NCBI GenBank assembly: GCA_900469955.1
Contig: UBYX01000007.1
Coordinates: 62,001 to 126,000, forward strand
Direction: 5' to 3'
DNA length: 64,000 bases
Origin: Hyphomicrobiales bacterium
Lineage (GTDB): Bacteria; Pseudomonadota; Alphaproteobacteria; Rhizobiales; Rhizobiaceae
How positions within the stretch are numbered: the first letter of the stretch is position 1; every line of letters begins with the position of its first letter. Of the stretch, positions 1 through 9,004 are shown in pieces. The notes below the pieces were generated by a model, which did no database searches, was not told where the DNA came from, and was given only the letters and a program-made list of their open reading frames with translations. The position numbers and the translations under genes are program-made.

Positions 1-203
1 GGCTGGCCGTCTTGCCTCGGCACGTCCAAGCCCTTTGCATGGGATGGGATCCGGTGGCCCCACGATTCTTCAATGATTGCTGCTCCGACAATCGGCGATG
101 AGGTACTGGAGACCTGCAAAAGTTGAATTGGTACGATCCTGCGCGGTTGATCCTGCAATTGGTGCGGGAGGAGGACAAAATAGGCGAAGCATCAACTTGT
201 TTT

Positions 204-311
204 TTAGTTGAATAGGGCGGCGCGGATCAAGAGACCGATGATCGTGACTGTGCCGACGCCGGCCAACCATAGCCCGACGAACCAGACAGTCTTTCGAAGC
301 CCCTCATTCAT
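204..311 (-). CDS. DUF2474 small membrane peptide of the bd oxidase operon
   Basis: A 35-residue peptide starts at an ATG that shares one base with the cydB stop (TGATG), so it is translated by coupling after cydB. It has a short basic start (MNEGLRK) and then one hydrophobic helix (about residues 9-32) with WFVGLWLAGVG, ending in RAALFN. Small DUF2474 proteins are typical third genes of cyanide-insensitive cydAB operons and may play the part that CydX plays in the E. coli enzyme. Function is inferred from family and position. It is the last recognisable gene of this operon; I see nothing clear between it and the left edge. Confidence 0.8.
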   Translation of the reverse strand: MNEGLRKTVWFVGLWLAGVGTVTIIGLLIRAALFN

Positions 312-1315
312 CAATGGTATCCTTCCTCTGGATCGATCTTGCCGCGGAAGACCCAGTAAGCATAGGCGGTGTAGGCAAGGATCATCGGCACGAGAACGAC
401 GGCTCCGACAAGCAGGAACTTCAGCGAACTCTCCGGCGCGGCGGCGTCCTTGATCGTGAGCACTCCAGGGATCATGTACGGATAGAAGCTGATCCCAAGG
501 CCAACGAAGCTCAGCACGAACAGTCCTAGCGCGGAAAGGAAGGGCTGCAGGTGCCTGTCATGCGTCAGGCCGTGCCAGAGTGCGAACGCGCACAAGGCGA
601 GCAACAGTGGCACGAAGGACGAGAAGAAGGCGATGGGCCAGCCGAACCATCGCTCGAAGTACATCTGGTTAATGAAAGGCGTCCAGAGAGACACCGCTCC
701 GATCAGGGCCAGGAGCCCAAGGCTCAAAGGGCGCGCGAGCTTAGCCGAGCGCGCCTGGATCTCTCCGGACGTCTTTAAGTTGAGCCATGTGACGCCGAGT
801 AGCGCGTAGCCCACGAGTACTGCGACGCCCGTGAGGACCGAGAAAGGCGTGAGCCAGTCCCACCAGCCGCCGGCGTACTGCCTGCCCCGGACGGCAATGC
901 CCTGCACCAGCGCCCCAAGCGCGATTCCCTGCATCAGAGCCGCAACGGATGATCCGATCCAGAAACCGAAATCCCACAGATGCGACTCATGATGGGTACG
1001 CCACCGGAATTCGAAGGCGACGCCGCGGAAGATCAGGCTAACGAGCATAAGGATGATCGGCATGTAGAGCGCAGGCATGATGATTGCGTAGGCGAGTGGG
1101 AATACGGCCATGAGGCCGCCGCCGCCGAGCACTAGCCAGGTTTCGTTGCCGTCCCAAACGGGAGCAATCGAGTTCGTCATCACGTCACGGTCGCGCCTCC
1201 TGCGGAAGAACGGGAAGACGATGCCGATCCCGAGGTCGAATCCGTCCAGCACGACATAGGCGAGAACCGCAAAGGCGATGATCCCTGCCCAGACGAAAGA
1301 AAGGTCAATCTCCAT
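311..1315 (-). CDS. cydB: Cytochrome bd quinol oxidase subunit II
   Basis: This 334-residue membrane protein is subunit II of a bd-type terminal oxidase, which reduces oxygen with quinol electrons in the inner membrane without pumping protons. The N-terminus (MEIDLSFVWAGI, then VVLDGFDLG) and the W-D-GNETWLV block are characteristic of CydB. The ATG at 1315 is chosen because it begins at the family N-terminus; an upstream in-frame extension would only read inside cydA. It overlaps the end of cydA by 11 bases and shares one base with the DUF2474 start, giving a tightly coupled cydA-cydB-DUF2474 operon. The length is normal for the cyanide-insensitive subgroup. Confidence 0.95.
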   Translation of the reverse strand: MEIDLSFVWAGIIAFAVLAYVVLDGFDLGIGIVFPFFRRRRDRDVMTNSIAPVWDGNETWLVLGGGGLMAVFPLAYAIIMPALYMPIILMLVSLIFRGVAFEFRWRTHHESHLWDFGFWIGSSVAALMQGIALGALVQGIAVRGRQYAGGWWDWLTPFSVLTGVAVLVGYALLGVTWLNLKTSGEIQARSAKLARPLSLGLLALIGAVSLWTPFINQMYFERWFGWPIAFFSSFVPLLLALCAFALWHGLTHDRHLQPFLSALGLFVLSFVGLGISFYPYMIPGVLTIKDAAAPESSLKFLLVGAVVLVPMILAYTAYAYWVFRGKIDPEEGYH

Positions 1316-2729
1316 GTCGTCCTCCAATCGGATAATCCTGCGCCGCACCCGGCATGACGCCCGCCGTTCGAATCGGACCGGCATCCAGTTCTTGATCCAT
1401 GTCCAGAGGCGTTGGCGGCCGGCGCATGAGCTTCAGCAGATAGTAGACGCCAACGCCGAACACGACGAAGTAGACGGCAATGAATATCAGAAGTGAGGTC
1501 CCGACTGCGGGAGCGGAAACCGGAGACAGGCTCTGGGCGGTTCTAAGATGTCCGTAGACTGTCCAGGGCTGACGTCCGACCTCTGTCGTGTACCAGCCGG
1601 CGAGCACCGCCACGAATCCGGAACCTCCCATGGCGACACAAACCCGGTGGAGCCACGGCGTGTCATACAGGTTTCCCTTCCAGCGCGCCCACAGAGACCA
1701 GAGCCCGACGCCTAGCATCAGGAAACCGAGACCGACCATGATCCGGAAGGTGATGAACGGCATGAGCGCCGGCGGGCGCTGATCGCGTGGCCATTCCTTC
1801 AATCCCTTGATCTCGCCGTCCAGTTCATGCGTCAGGATCAAGGAACCGAGCTTCGGAACCTCGACCGCGTAGCGGGTGGTCTCCGCCTCGTCGTCCGGAA
1901 TGCCGAACAGCACGAGGGGAGCGCCGTCCTTGTGCGTCTCGTAATGTCCTTCCATGGCCGCGATCTTCGCGGGCTGATGTTTGAGCGTATTCAGGCCGTG
2001 CAGGTCGCCGACGAAGATCTGGATCGGGGTGACGATCGCCGCCATCCACATGGCCATCGAGAACATGATCCGGGCCTGTCGGTTCGTCCGGTCCCTCAGC
2101 AGGTGCCAGGCACCGACGGCGCCCACGGCGAAGGCGGTCGTAAGGAAGGCTGCCATGACGGTGTGGGTCATTCTGTACGGGAAGGACGGATTGAAGATGA
2201 TCTGCCACCAGTCTTCCGGAATGAAGACACCGTTGGTGTCGACGCTGAATCCCGCCGGCGTATGCATCCAGCTATTGGCCGCCGTGATCCACGTTGCTGA
2301 TATCAGCGTTCCTATCGCGACCATGGCGACAGCCGCCATGTGGGCGGCGTCTCCGACCCGTTTGCGGCCGAAGAGGGCGATGCCGAGGAAACCCGCCTCG
2401 AGGAAGAAGGCGGTAAGGACCTCGTATCCCATCAGTGGGCCGATGACCGGGCCCGCCTTGTCGGAAAAAGCGGACCAGTTGGTGCCGAACTGGTAGCTCA
2501 TGACGATGCCCGAGACGACGCCCATGGCGAACGTGACCGCGAAGATCGTCTTCCAGTATTCAAACAGCTTGAGATAGGCTTCGTCACGTTTCCAGAGCCA
2601 GAGCCCGTTCAGGACGGCGAGGTAGCTGGCCGTCCCGATGGAGAACGCGGGAAACAGGAAATGGAACGAGACGGTGAACGCGAACTGTACCCGCGCCAGC
2701 ATTTCGGCTTCGAGACCAAGGAAGGTCAT
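1305..2729 (-). CDS. cydA: Cytochrome bd quinol oxidase subunit I, cyanide-insensitive (CIO) type
   Basis: Subunit I carries the three hemes and the quinol site of bd oxidase. At 474 residues it is shorter than E. coli CydA, and the quinol loop (around residues 260-310, VPKLGSLILTHELDGEIKGL) is of the short form seen in CioA-type enzymes. The near-N-terminal His in FHFLFP is the expected heme ligand, and the GWYTTEVGRQPW block is present. The start has a GGAG ribosome site a few bases upstream. Oxidases of this type usually support growth at low oxygen or under cyanide or nitrosative stress; no FNR or FixK box (TTGAT-N4-ATCAA) is visible in front of it. Confidence 0.95.
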   Translation of the reverse strand: MTFLGLEAEMLARVQFAFTVSFHFLFPAFSIGTASYLAVLNGLWLWKRDEAYLKLFEYWKTIFAVTFAMGVVSGIVMSYQFGTNWSAFSDKAGPVIGPLMGYEVLTAFFLEAGFLGIALFGRKRVGDAAHMAAVAMVAIGTLISATWITAANSWMHTPAGFSVDTNGVFIPEDWWQIIFNPSFPYRMTHTVMAAFLTTAFAVGAVGAWHLLRDRTNRQARIMFSMAMWMAAIVTPIQIFVGDLHGLNTLKHQPAKIAAMEGHYETHKDGAPLVLFGIPDDEAETTRYAVEVPKLGSLILTHELDGEIKGLKEWPRDQRPPALMPFITFRIMVGLGFLMLGVGLWSLWARWKGNLYDTPWLHRVCVAMGGSGFVAVLAGWYTTEVGRQPWTVYGHLRTAQSLSPVSAPAVGTSLLIFIAVYFVVFGVGVYYLLKLMRRPPTPLDMDQELDAGPIRTAGVMPGAAQDYPIGGRHGD

Positions 2730-2917
2730 GACGACTCCATTTTTGAAGACCCTCGAACTTCACGCAGGGGGCCAGGTTCCAGCCCTCCGCGTACGCATGA
2801 TTGGCGGGCGGCATCGGGCCCTAAGGTAAGGGAGCCTCGATGGGCGCCAAGACCCCTGAGCGTCGCGCGTCGGATTGCCACGCCGAAGCTCCAAGTTCGA
2901 TGGACGGGCATCCTGCC

Positions 2918-3098
2918 CTCGTGGTTTTCCAGTTCCGGTAGAAGATGTAGCCCGCGACTATGAAGATGAGCGCCGCAAACGGACGGATGAGGATGTTCTT
3001 GTATGCGCCGAGCCGGATTGCAGCATCATGCCGACGAGGCCCGCGGCGCCTACGCCGATGAACTCGGCGGTCAGCCACCAGGCCCGATGCGGCGCAGT
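2918..3098 (-). pseudogene. Frameshifted C-terminal remnant, possibly of a TauE/SafE (TSUP) permease
   Basis: Two adjacent minus-strand frames give membrane-protein-like text: about 3098-3016 reads RAWWLTAEFIGVGAAGLVG, and about 3012-2918 reads YKNILIRPFAALIFIVAGY and then FYRNWKTT. Joined by one frameshift they resemble the last two helices of sulfite-exporter-like (TSUP) permeases, where a Gly-rich helix is followed by an LxRxFAxLL..YxLYR helix. A TGA precedes the first piece, so no full gene remains. The family guess rests on this short resemblance only. Confidence 0.35.
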
Positions 3099-3544
3099 TC
3101 AGCGTCGCCGGTCCGAACGCGCCGACGGAGATCAGGCCATTTCCGTTTCTTGTTTCGTTATGATTTAGATGTTTCTGAAATAATTCTCCTGCCGGCACTT
3201 GCGACCAGATGACAATCTGCTTATTTCCCCGACGTCGCTTGCGGCTGAGCGACGCAGTCTGCAAGGCATGCTTTCTTGAAAGCACAGCCTGTTCAACTTC
3301 GTGATGGTTCTGGAATTCGGCAGGTTCCTGCCGAGGTCGCTCATGCCAGTCCTTTGTCTCAGCCGTGCGTTCATCGCAAATTGCACGTTGGAACTGCTCC
3401 ATTTTGGCGCAGGGGCTGCCGTTCAAAGGTCTTGCGCCGCGCCTTCGGCTGCGCTAGTCACGGCTTATTGCAATGCACGTTCGCTTGCCGCGCACGAATG
3501 ATGAGCGTCGCCCCCGGCGCTGTGGCAAGCAGGGATCGAATACC
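3099..3544. other. Intergenic region upstream of nuoA
   Basis: About 445 bases separate the permease remnant from nuoA. Open frames here are short, overlapping and without recognisable domains. The promoter of the nuo operon must lie here or within the remnant, but I cannot pick a convincing -35/-10 pair. Confidence 0.5.
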
Positions 3545-3910
3545 ATGAGTGAACTCCTCACTTCCTACGTCCCGATCGCGATCTTTATCGGCATCTCTAT
3601 GGTGATTGGCTTGGCACTTTTGATTGCGCCGTTCGCTGTTGCCTACAAGGCTCCCGACTCAGAAAAGCTTTCAGCCTACGAGTGCGGCTTCAATGCCTTT
3701 GATGATGCGCGCATGAAGTTCGATATTCGGTTCTACCTCGTCTCGATTCTCTTCATCATCTTTGACCTTGAAGTGGCTTTTCTGTTCCCCTGGGCTGTGT
3801 CCTTCGGTGCCATCGGCTGGTTCGGCTTCTGGTCGATGATGGTTTTCCTTGCCGTTCTGACGATCGGCTTCATTTACGAATGGAAGAAAGGAGCGCTGGA
3901 ATGGGAGTAG
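3545..3910 (+). CDS. nuoA: NADH-quinone oxidoreductase subunit A
   Basis: A 121-residue, three-helix membrane subunit of respiratory complex I. The family signature [20 protein letters not shown] (around residues 40-60) lies in the loop that contacts the quinone cavity. The ATG at 3545 is preferred over an upstream in-frame start at 3473 because it gives the family's usual N-terminus. It is the first gene of nuoA-N and overlaps nuoB by 10 bases, so the two are translationally coupled. Confidence 0.96.
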   Translation: MSELLTSYVPIAIFIGISMVIGLALLIAPFAVAYKAPDSEKLSAYECGFNAFDDARMKFDIRFYLVSILFIIFDLEVAFLFPWAVSFGAIGWFGFWSMMVFLAVLTIGFIYEWKKGALEWE

Positions 3911-4482
3911 TCGACAGCGGCAATACCCTCGTGGCGCCAAAGCCGAAAGGGATCATCGATCCCAATACCGGCAAGCCCATCGGCAACGACGACGCCTTCT
4001 TCGGCGAGATCAACAATGAACTCGCCGACAAGGGGTTTCTCGTCACCTCGACCGACGAGCTGATCAACTGGGCCCGTACTGGCTCGCTGATGTGGATGAC
4101 GTTCGGCCTTGCGTGCTGCGCTGTGGAAATGATGCAGCTCTCGATGCCGCGCTACGACGTGGAGCGGTTCGGTTTTGCTCCTCGCGCTTCGCCACGTCAG
4201 TCGGACGTGATGATTGTTGCTGGCACCTTGACCAACAAGATGGCGCCGGCACTCCGCAAGGTCTATGACCAGATGCCGGAGCCGCGCTATGTGATCTCCA
4301 TGGGCTCCTGCGCCAATGGCGGCGGCTACTATCATTATTCCTATTCGGTAGTTCGTGGCTGCGATCGCGTCGTGCCGATCGATATCTATGTTCCGGGCTG
4401 TCCCCCCACGGCGGAGGCGCTCCTTTACGGCGTGCTTCTGCTGCAGAAGAAAATCCGCCGGACCGGCACGATCGAGCGCTGA
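3901..4482 (+). CDS. nuoB: NADH-quinone oxidoreductase subunit B (N2 cluster)
   Basis: This 193-residue peripheral-arm subunit holds the terminal [4Fe-4S] cluster N2, which passes electrons to quinone. The ligands are visible: the adjacent cysteines in GLACCAVEM, the cysteine of GSCANGGG and the cysteine of [10 protein letters not shown]. An upstream in-frame ATG exists at 3880, but the start at 3901 matches the rhizobial N-terminus MGVVDSGNT and gives a short overlap with nuoA. Subunits B, C and D follow in the usual order. Confidence 0.96.
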   Translation: MGVVDSGNTLVAPKPKGIIDPNTGKPIGNDDAFFGEINNELADKGFLVTSTDELINWARTGSLMWMTFGLACCAVEMMQLSMPRYDVERFGFAPRASPRQSDVMIVAGTLTNKMAPALRKVYDQMPEPRYVISMGSCANGGGYYHYSYSVVRGCDRVVPIDIYVPGCPPTAEALLYGVLLLQKKIRRTGTIER

Positions 4483-4514
4483 TGGCCAGAGACTGAGGGT
4501 AATTGGACAAGATC

Positions 4515-5117
4515 ATGAGTGAAGCCCTGAACGAGCTTTCGACCTACATCCGCGAAGCGCGTGCGTCGCTCGTGGAGGATGCCACGATTGCCTATGGCGA
4601 ATTGACGCTGACGACGACTGCACAAAGCCTTCTGCCCCTGTTGACATTTCTCAGGGACGACGTGCAGTGCGGTTTCGTGAGCTTCATTGACATCTGCGGC
4701 GTAGATTATCCCGCGCGGGAGAAGCGTTTCGATGTGGTCTACCACCTGCTCTCGCCGCGTCAGAATCTTCGCGTTCGCATCAAGGTCGCGACGGCGGAGG
4801 ATGAGCCGGTGCCATCTGCCTGCTCCGTTTATCCGGGGGCTGATTGGTTCGAGCGCGAAGCGTGGGACATGTATGGCATCCTGTTTACCGGCCATCCGGA
4901 TCTGCGCCGCATCCTGACCGATTACGGGTTTGAGGGTCATCCGCTTCGAAAGGATTTCCCGACGACCGGCTTTGTCGAAGTTCGCTACGACGACAACGCC
5001 AAGCGAGTTGTCTACGAGCCGGTCGAGCTTCGCCAAGAATTCCGCAGCTTTGATTTTCTTTCGCCGTGGGAAGGGACCGACTACGTTCTTCCGGGAGATG
5101 AAAAGGCCAAGATTTAA
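4515..5117 (+). CDS. nuoC: NADH-quinone oxidoreductase subunit C (30 kDa)
   Basis: A 200-residue hydrophilic subunit at the base of the peripheral arm of complex I. The family signature, [18 protein letters not shown] with [11 protein letters not shown], lies at about residues 115-160. The ATG at 4515 (MSEALNEL) is preferred over a TTG four codons earlier. NuoC and NuoD are separate genes here, unlike the fused nuoCD of E. coli. The 80 bases before nuoD hold a GC-rich hairpin-like stretch just after the stop (AACCGGCGCGCTGAGCGCCGGTC). Confidence 0.95.
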   Translation: MSEALNELSTYIREARASLVEDATIAYGELTLTTTAQSLLPLLTFLRDDVQCGFVSFIDICGVDYPAREKRFDVVYHLLSPRQNLRVRIKVATAEDEPVPSACSVYPGADWFEREAWDMYGILFTGHPDLRRILTDYGFEGHPLRKDFPTTGFVEVRYDDNAKRVVYEPVELRQEFRSFDFLSPWEGTDYVLPGDEKAKI

Positions 5118-5197
5118 GAAAAACCGGCGCGCTGAGCGCCGGTCGAACGCATTCCTTCCCGCTCGGGGCGGTCTTCGCCCGGTATGGAGCAAGCAGT

Positions 5198-6388
5198 ATG
5201 ACTGAACACAACGTCCGCAACTTCAACATCAATTTCGGACCGCAGCATCCGGCGGCGCACGGCGTGTTGCGACTTGTGCTGGAGCTGGACGGCGAGATCG
5301 TCGAGCGTGTCGATCCGCATATCGGTCTTTTGCATCGCGGCACCGAAAAGCTTATCGAGGCCAAGACCTATCTGCAGGCGATCCCCTATTTCGACCGGCT
5401 CGATTACGTAGCTCCGATGAACCAGGAGCACGCTTTTGCTCTGGCCATCGAAAAGCTGATCGGCCTCGAGATCCCGATTCGCGGCCAGCTGATCCGCGTG
5501 CTCTACTCGGAAATCGGCCGCATCCTCTCGCATCTGCTCAACGTAACCACCCAGGCCATGGACGTCGGCGCCTTGACGCCGCCACTCTGGGGCTTTGAAG
5601 AGCGTGAAAAGCTGATGGTGTTCTATGAGCGCGCCTCGGGCGCCCGCATGCACGCCGCTTATTTCCGTCCAGGCGGGGTACACCAGGACCTGCCGCCGGA
5701 ATTGGTGGAAGATATCGGCAAGTGGTGCGATGAATTCCCGTCGAAGCTTGACGACATCGACGACCTCCTCACCGGCAACCGTATTTTCAAGCAGCGTAAC
5801 GTCGATATCGGCGTCGTGACGCTGGAAGATGCCTGGGCCTGGGGTTTCTCAGGCGTCATGGTTCGCGGTTCGGGCGCGGCCTGGGACCTGCGACGCGCGC
5901 AGCCCTATGAATGCTATTCGGAGCTGGATTTCGATATCCCTATCGGCAAGAACGGCGACTGCTACGATCGCTACCTCATCCGCATGATCGAGATGCGCGA
6001 GTCCTGCAAGATCATGAAGCAATGCGTCGATCGCCTGCTGGGCGACGCCAAGACCGGACCTTTCTCCTCGCCAGACGGCAAGGTGGTGCCGCCGAAGCGG
6101 GGCGAGATGAAGCGCTCGATGGAAGCCTTGATCCACCACTTCAAGCTCTACACCGAGGGTTATCACGTGCCGGCGGGCGAGGTTTACGCAGCAGTCGAAG
6201 CGCCGAAGGGCGAGTTCGGCGTCTACCTGGTTGCCGACGGCACCAACAAGCCTTACCGCTGCAAGATCCGCGCGCCGGGTTACGCCCATCTGCAGGCGAT
6301 GGATTTCATCTGTCGCGGGCATCAGTTGGCGGACGTTTCGGCTGTCCTCGGCTCGCTGGATATCGTGTTCGGTGAGGTGGACCGCTGA
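5198..6388 (+). CDS. nuoD: NADH-quinone oxidoreductase subunit D (49 kDa)
   Basis: A 396-residue subunit that, with NuoB, forms the quinone-binding pocket; it is related to the large subunit of NiFe hydrogenases but has no metal site. The [13 protein letters not shown] start, the HRGTEKL.E block and the C-terminal D.V.GS.D.VFGEVDR ending are all present. The length is typical. Its stop codon overlaps the start of the next, non-canonical gene (TGATG), so that small gene is built into the operon. Confidence 0.97.
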   Translation: MTEHNVRNFNINFGPQHPAAHGVLRLVLELDGEIVERVDPHIGLLHRGTEKLIEAKTYLQAIPYFDRLDYVAPMNQEHAFALAIEKLIGLEIPIRGQLIRVLYSEIGRILSHLLNVTTQAMDVGALTPPLWGFEEREKLMVFYERASGARMHAAYFRPGGVHQDLPPELVEDIGKWCDEFPSKLDDIDDLLTGNRIFKQRNVDIGVVTLEDAWAWGFSGVMVRGSGAAWDLRRAQPYECYSELDFDIPIGKNGDCYDRYLIRMIEMRESCKIMKQCVDRLLGDAKTGPFSSPDGKVVPPKRGEMKRSMEALIHHFKLYTEGYHVPAGEVYAAVEAPKGEFGVYLVADGTNKPYRCKIRAPGYAHLQAMDFICRGHQLADVSAVLGSLDIVFGEVDR

Positions 6389-6648
6389 TGATCCGAGCTA
6401 TCGTCGCTGCCGGAATGGTCTTTGCGGCTCCCGTTGCCTTCGCGCAGCAGGATCAGGCGCAGGTGTCCGGCGGTTCGACGGTCAGCGGTGGATCGAGATC
6501 AATGCCTGATCTCCTGTCTGACGGGTATGAGATCAAGGCGAGTGTTCCCAATGGAACAAAGTTCATAGTGTTCATGCAGAAAGAGAAGTCTGCCTATGCC
6601 TGCGAGTTCGTGACGCTCACGAAAACCAGGTGTGGATCCATAAACTGA
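6388..6648 (+). CDS. Small secreted protein inside the nuo operon
   Basis: An 86-residue protein with a clear signal peptide ([20 protein letters not shown], cleavage expected after about residue 19), followed by a Gly/Ser-rich stretch and a compact C-terminal part with two cysteines (YACEFVTL, TRCGSIN) that could form a disulfide. It starts inside the nuoD stop codon and ends 16 bases before nuoE, so it is cotranscribed with complex I. It is not one of the 14 core subunits. A periplasmic location fits neither the NADH arm nor catalysis, so assembly or an unrelated role is possible. I do not recognise a named family. Confidence 0.8.
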   Translation: MIRAIVAAGMVFAAPVAFAQQDQAQVSGGSTVSGGSRSMPDLLSDGYEIKASVPNGTKFIVFMQKEKSAYACEFVTLTKTRCGSIN

Positions 6649-6664
6649 TAAGGCGTGGAAAAGA

Positions 6665-7606
6665 ATGTCCGTTCGTCGATTAGCCGAAGATAGCGTCCAG
6701 CCGGCAGCATTCGCCTTCAACGAGGAGAATGCCGCCTGGGCCGAGGCAACGATCAGGAAATATCCGGAAGGCCGGCAGCAGTCAGCGGTGATTCCGCTTC
6801 TGATGCGTGCGCAGGAGCAGGACGGCTGGGTGACCCGGGCGTCGATCGAGCATGTCGCGAACAGATTGGACATGCCCTATATCCGCGTCCTGGAGGTTGC
6901 GACCTTCTATACGCAATTCCAGCTGAAGCCAGTCGGAACCCGCGCCCATATCCAGGTCTGCGGTACCACGCCATGCATGCTGCGCGGGGCGGAAGATCTG
7001 ATGAAGGTCTGTCAGAAGAAGATCCATCACGATCCCTTCGCGTTGAACGCCGAGGGCACCTTGTCGTGGGAAGAAGTCGAGTGTCAGGGCGCCTGCGTCA
7101 ATGCGCCGATGGTAATCATCTTCAAGGATGCCTATGAGGATCTGACGCCCGAGCGGCTGGAAGAGATCATCGACGCGTTTGAAGCAGGCAAGGGCGATCA
7201 GATCAAGCCAGGCCCGCAGATCGACCGGCACTTCGCCGCACCCGAAGGAGGCGCGCTGACGCTTCTCGAAGAGGTGAAACCGGTCCGCACCAACCTGGAG
7301 CCGCAGCGGGACCTGGCAGAGACTGCCGCCGCCACCGTACCACCGGCCGATGCCGGGCGTCCGAAGGATACGGCGCCGGAAACCAATCCGACCCTGAAGA
7401 CGCCGGTAACGGACAAGGAAGGCGCCAAGAAGCGCGCCAAAACTGCGGAGAAGCAGCCGCTTTCAGGCACGGCGAAGAGCGAGCCTGATCCAAAGGCGGC
7501 AGGCAGCGCTGCCGAGGGTGCTCCGCCGGAACCTGGCGCGGTATCGGGCGATTTGAAGCCGAAGCGCACGCGGCGCAAGACGACGACGGAAGGTGAGCCG
7601 TCGTGA
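6665..7606 (+). CDS. nuoE: NADH-quinone oxidoreductase subunit E (24 kDa) with long C-terminal tail
   Basis: The first about 200 residues are the thioredoxin-fold [2Fe-2S] subunit of the NADH-oxidising module; cluster ligands are the cysteines in CGTTPCMLRG (about residue 98 on) and ECQGAC (about 139). At 313 residues it is much longer than the roughly 165 of E. coli NuoE. The extra hundred or so residues are rich in Pro, Ala, Lys, Thr and Glu, look disordered and end in a basic stretch (KPKRTRRKTTTEG). Similar tails occur in other rhizobial NuoE proteins as I remember them. The stop overlaps a short GTG frame that leads to nuoF. Confidence 0.95.
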   Translation: MSVRRLAEDSVQPAAFAFNEENAAWAEATIRKYPEGRQQSAVIPLLMRAQEQDGWVTRASIEHVANRLDMPYIRVLEVATFYTQFQLKPVGTRAHIQVCGTTPCMLRGAEDLMKVCQKKIHHDPFALNAEGTLSWEEVECQGACVNAPMVIIFKDAYEDLTPERLEEIIDAFEAGKGDQIKPGPQIDRHFAAPEGGALTLLEEVKPVRTNLEPQRDLAETAAATVPPADAGRPKDTAPETNPTLKTPVTDKEGAKKRAKTAEKQPLSGTAKSEPDPKAAGSAAEGAPPEPGAVSGDLKPKRTRRKTTTEGEPS

Positions 7607-7692
7607 TCATCGAGAATTCTTGTGCGGCCTCAGAAAATGGCTGCATGATGCCAAACAATGACCGACTCAATCTCGGCGGACTTGTGGAATAG
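7603..7692 (+). CDS. Possible 29-residue coupling peptide between nuoE and nuoF
   Basis: A GTG that overlaps the nuoE stop (GTGA) opens a 29-codon frame whose TAG lies three bases before the nuoF ATG. The predicted peptide has two cysteines (NSCAASENGC) and ends in LNLGGLVE. nuoF itself has only a weak GGA as ribosome site, so translation through this frame could deliver ribosomes to nuoF. It may equally be a chance frame; only the exact junctions support it. Confidence 0.35.
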   Translation: MIIENSCAASENGCMMPNNDRLNLGGLVE

Positions 7693-7695
7693 ATC

Positions 7696-9000
7696 ATGTT
7701 GAAAGATCAGGATCGCATCTTTACCAATATCTACGGCCTCAAGGACAAGTCGCTGAAGGGCGCCATGGGCCGCGGCCATTGGGACGGCACCAAGCAAATC
7801 ATCGAGAAGGGCCGGGACTGGATCATCAACGAAATGAAGGCCTCTGGTCTTCGTGGACGTGGTGGTGCCGGCTTCCCGACCGGTCTCAAGTGGTCCTTCA
7901 TGCCGAAGGAAAGCGACGGTCGCCCACATTACCTAGTGGTCAATGCCGACGAATCCGAACCCGGTACCTGCAAGGACCGCGAAATCATGCGCCACGATCC
8001 GCACACGCTGATCGAAGGGTGCTTGATTGCCGGTTTTGCCATGGCCGCGCACACCGCCTACATCTACGTGCGCGGCGAGTATATGCGCGAGCGTGAAGCA
8101 CTCCAGGCGGCGATCGATGAATGTTACGATGCCGGATTGTTGGGGAAAAACAACAAGAACGGTTGGGATTTTGATATCTATGTTCATCACGGTGCCGGCG
8201 CGTATATCTGCGGCGAGGAGACTGCGCTGCTCGAGAGCCTCGAAGGCAAGAAGGGCCAGCCGCGCCTGAAGCCGCCATTCCCGGCCAATATGGGCCTCTA
8301 TGGCTGCCCGACGACGGTCAACAATGTCGAATCGATCGCCGTTGCCCCGACCATCCTGCGCCGCGGCGCCGGCTGGTTCTCGTCGATCGGCCGTCCGAAC
8401 AATGTCGGCACCAAGCTCTTCATGATCTCGGGCCACGTGAACAAGCCATGCACGGTCGAAGAGGCCATGAGCATTCCGTTCCGTGAACTGGTCGAAAAAC
8501 ATGCCGGCGGCATCCGCGGTGGCTGGGACAACCTGCTTGCCGTCATTCCAGGCGGCGCATCCTGCCCGATTATCAAGGGCGAGGACATGGACGACGCGAT
8601 CATGGACTTCGACGGAATGCGCGACAAGAAGTCGTCCTTCGGCACCGCCGCGATCATCGTCATGGATAAGTCGACCGACGTTATCAAGGCGATTGCCCGC
8701 CTCTCGGCATTCTTCAAGCATGAGAGCTGCGGACAGTGCACGCCTTGCCGCGAAGGCACGGGCTGGATGTGGCGCGTCATGGAGCGCATGGTGAAGGGCA
8801 ACGCCCAGAAGCGCGAGATCGACATGCTCTTGCAGGTCTCGAAGCAGATCGAAGGACACACCATCTGCGCGCTCGGCGATGCGGCTGCCTGGCCCATCCA
8901 GGGCCTCATCCGCAATTTCCGGCCGGAGATCGAGGCGCGCATCGACCAGTATACCTACAACGCCATGGCGCATGGCGCCGTCATGGAAGCCGCGGAGTAA
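7696..9000 (+). CDS. nuoF: NADH-quinone oxidoreductase subunit F (51 kDa, NADH/FMN)
   Basis: This 434-residue subunit binds NADH and FMN and the [4Fe-4S] cluster N3, and is where electrons enter complex I. Visible motifs are the nucleotide-binding glycine loop [14 protein letters not shown] (about residues 52-65), [13 protein letters not shown] (about 168-180) and the cluster motif [12 protein letters not shown] (about 344-355) with the fourth cysteine in HTICALGD. Length and order are normal. It is followed at five bases by the helix-hairpin-helix gene. Confidence 0.97.
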   Translation: MLKDQDRIFTNIYGLKDKSLKGAMGRGHWDGTKQIIEKGRDWIINEMKASGLRGRGGAGFPTGLKWSFMPKESDGRPHYLVVNADESEPGTCKDREIMRHDPHTLIEGCLIAGFAMAAHTAYIYVRGEYMREREALQAAIDECYDAGLLGKNNKNGWDFDIYVHHGAGAYICGEETALLESLEGKKGQPRLKPPFPANMGLYGCPTTVNNVESIAVAPTILRRGAGWFSSIGRPNNVGTKLFMISGHVNKPCTVEEAMSIPFRELVEKHAGGIRGGWDNLLAVIPGGASCPIIKGEDMDDAIMDFDGMRDKKSSFGTAAIIVMDKSTDVIKAIARLSAFFKHESCGQCTPCREGTGWMWRVMERMVKGNAQKREIDMLLQVSKQIEGHTICALGDAAAWPIQGLIRNFRPEIEARIDQYTYNAMAHGAVMEAAE

Positions 9001-9004
9001 GAAC

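Noticed and set aside
2821..3426. A 201-codon minus-strand frame
   Set aside because: Only its last part overlaps the transporter-like text, and in a frame that loses half of it; the N-terminal part has no protein character. Treated as a remnant instead.
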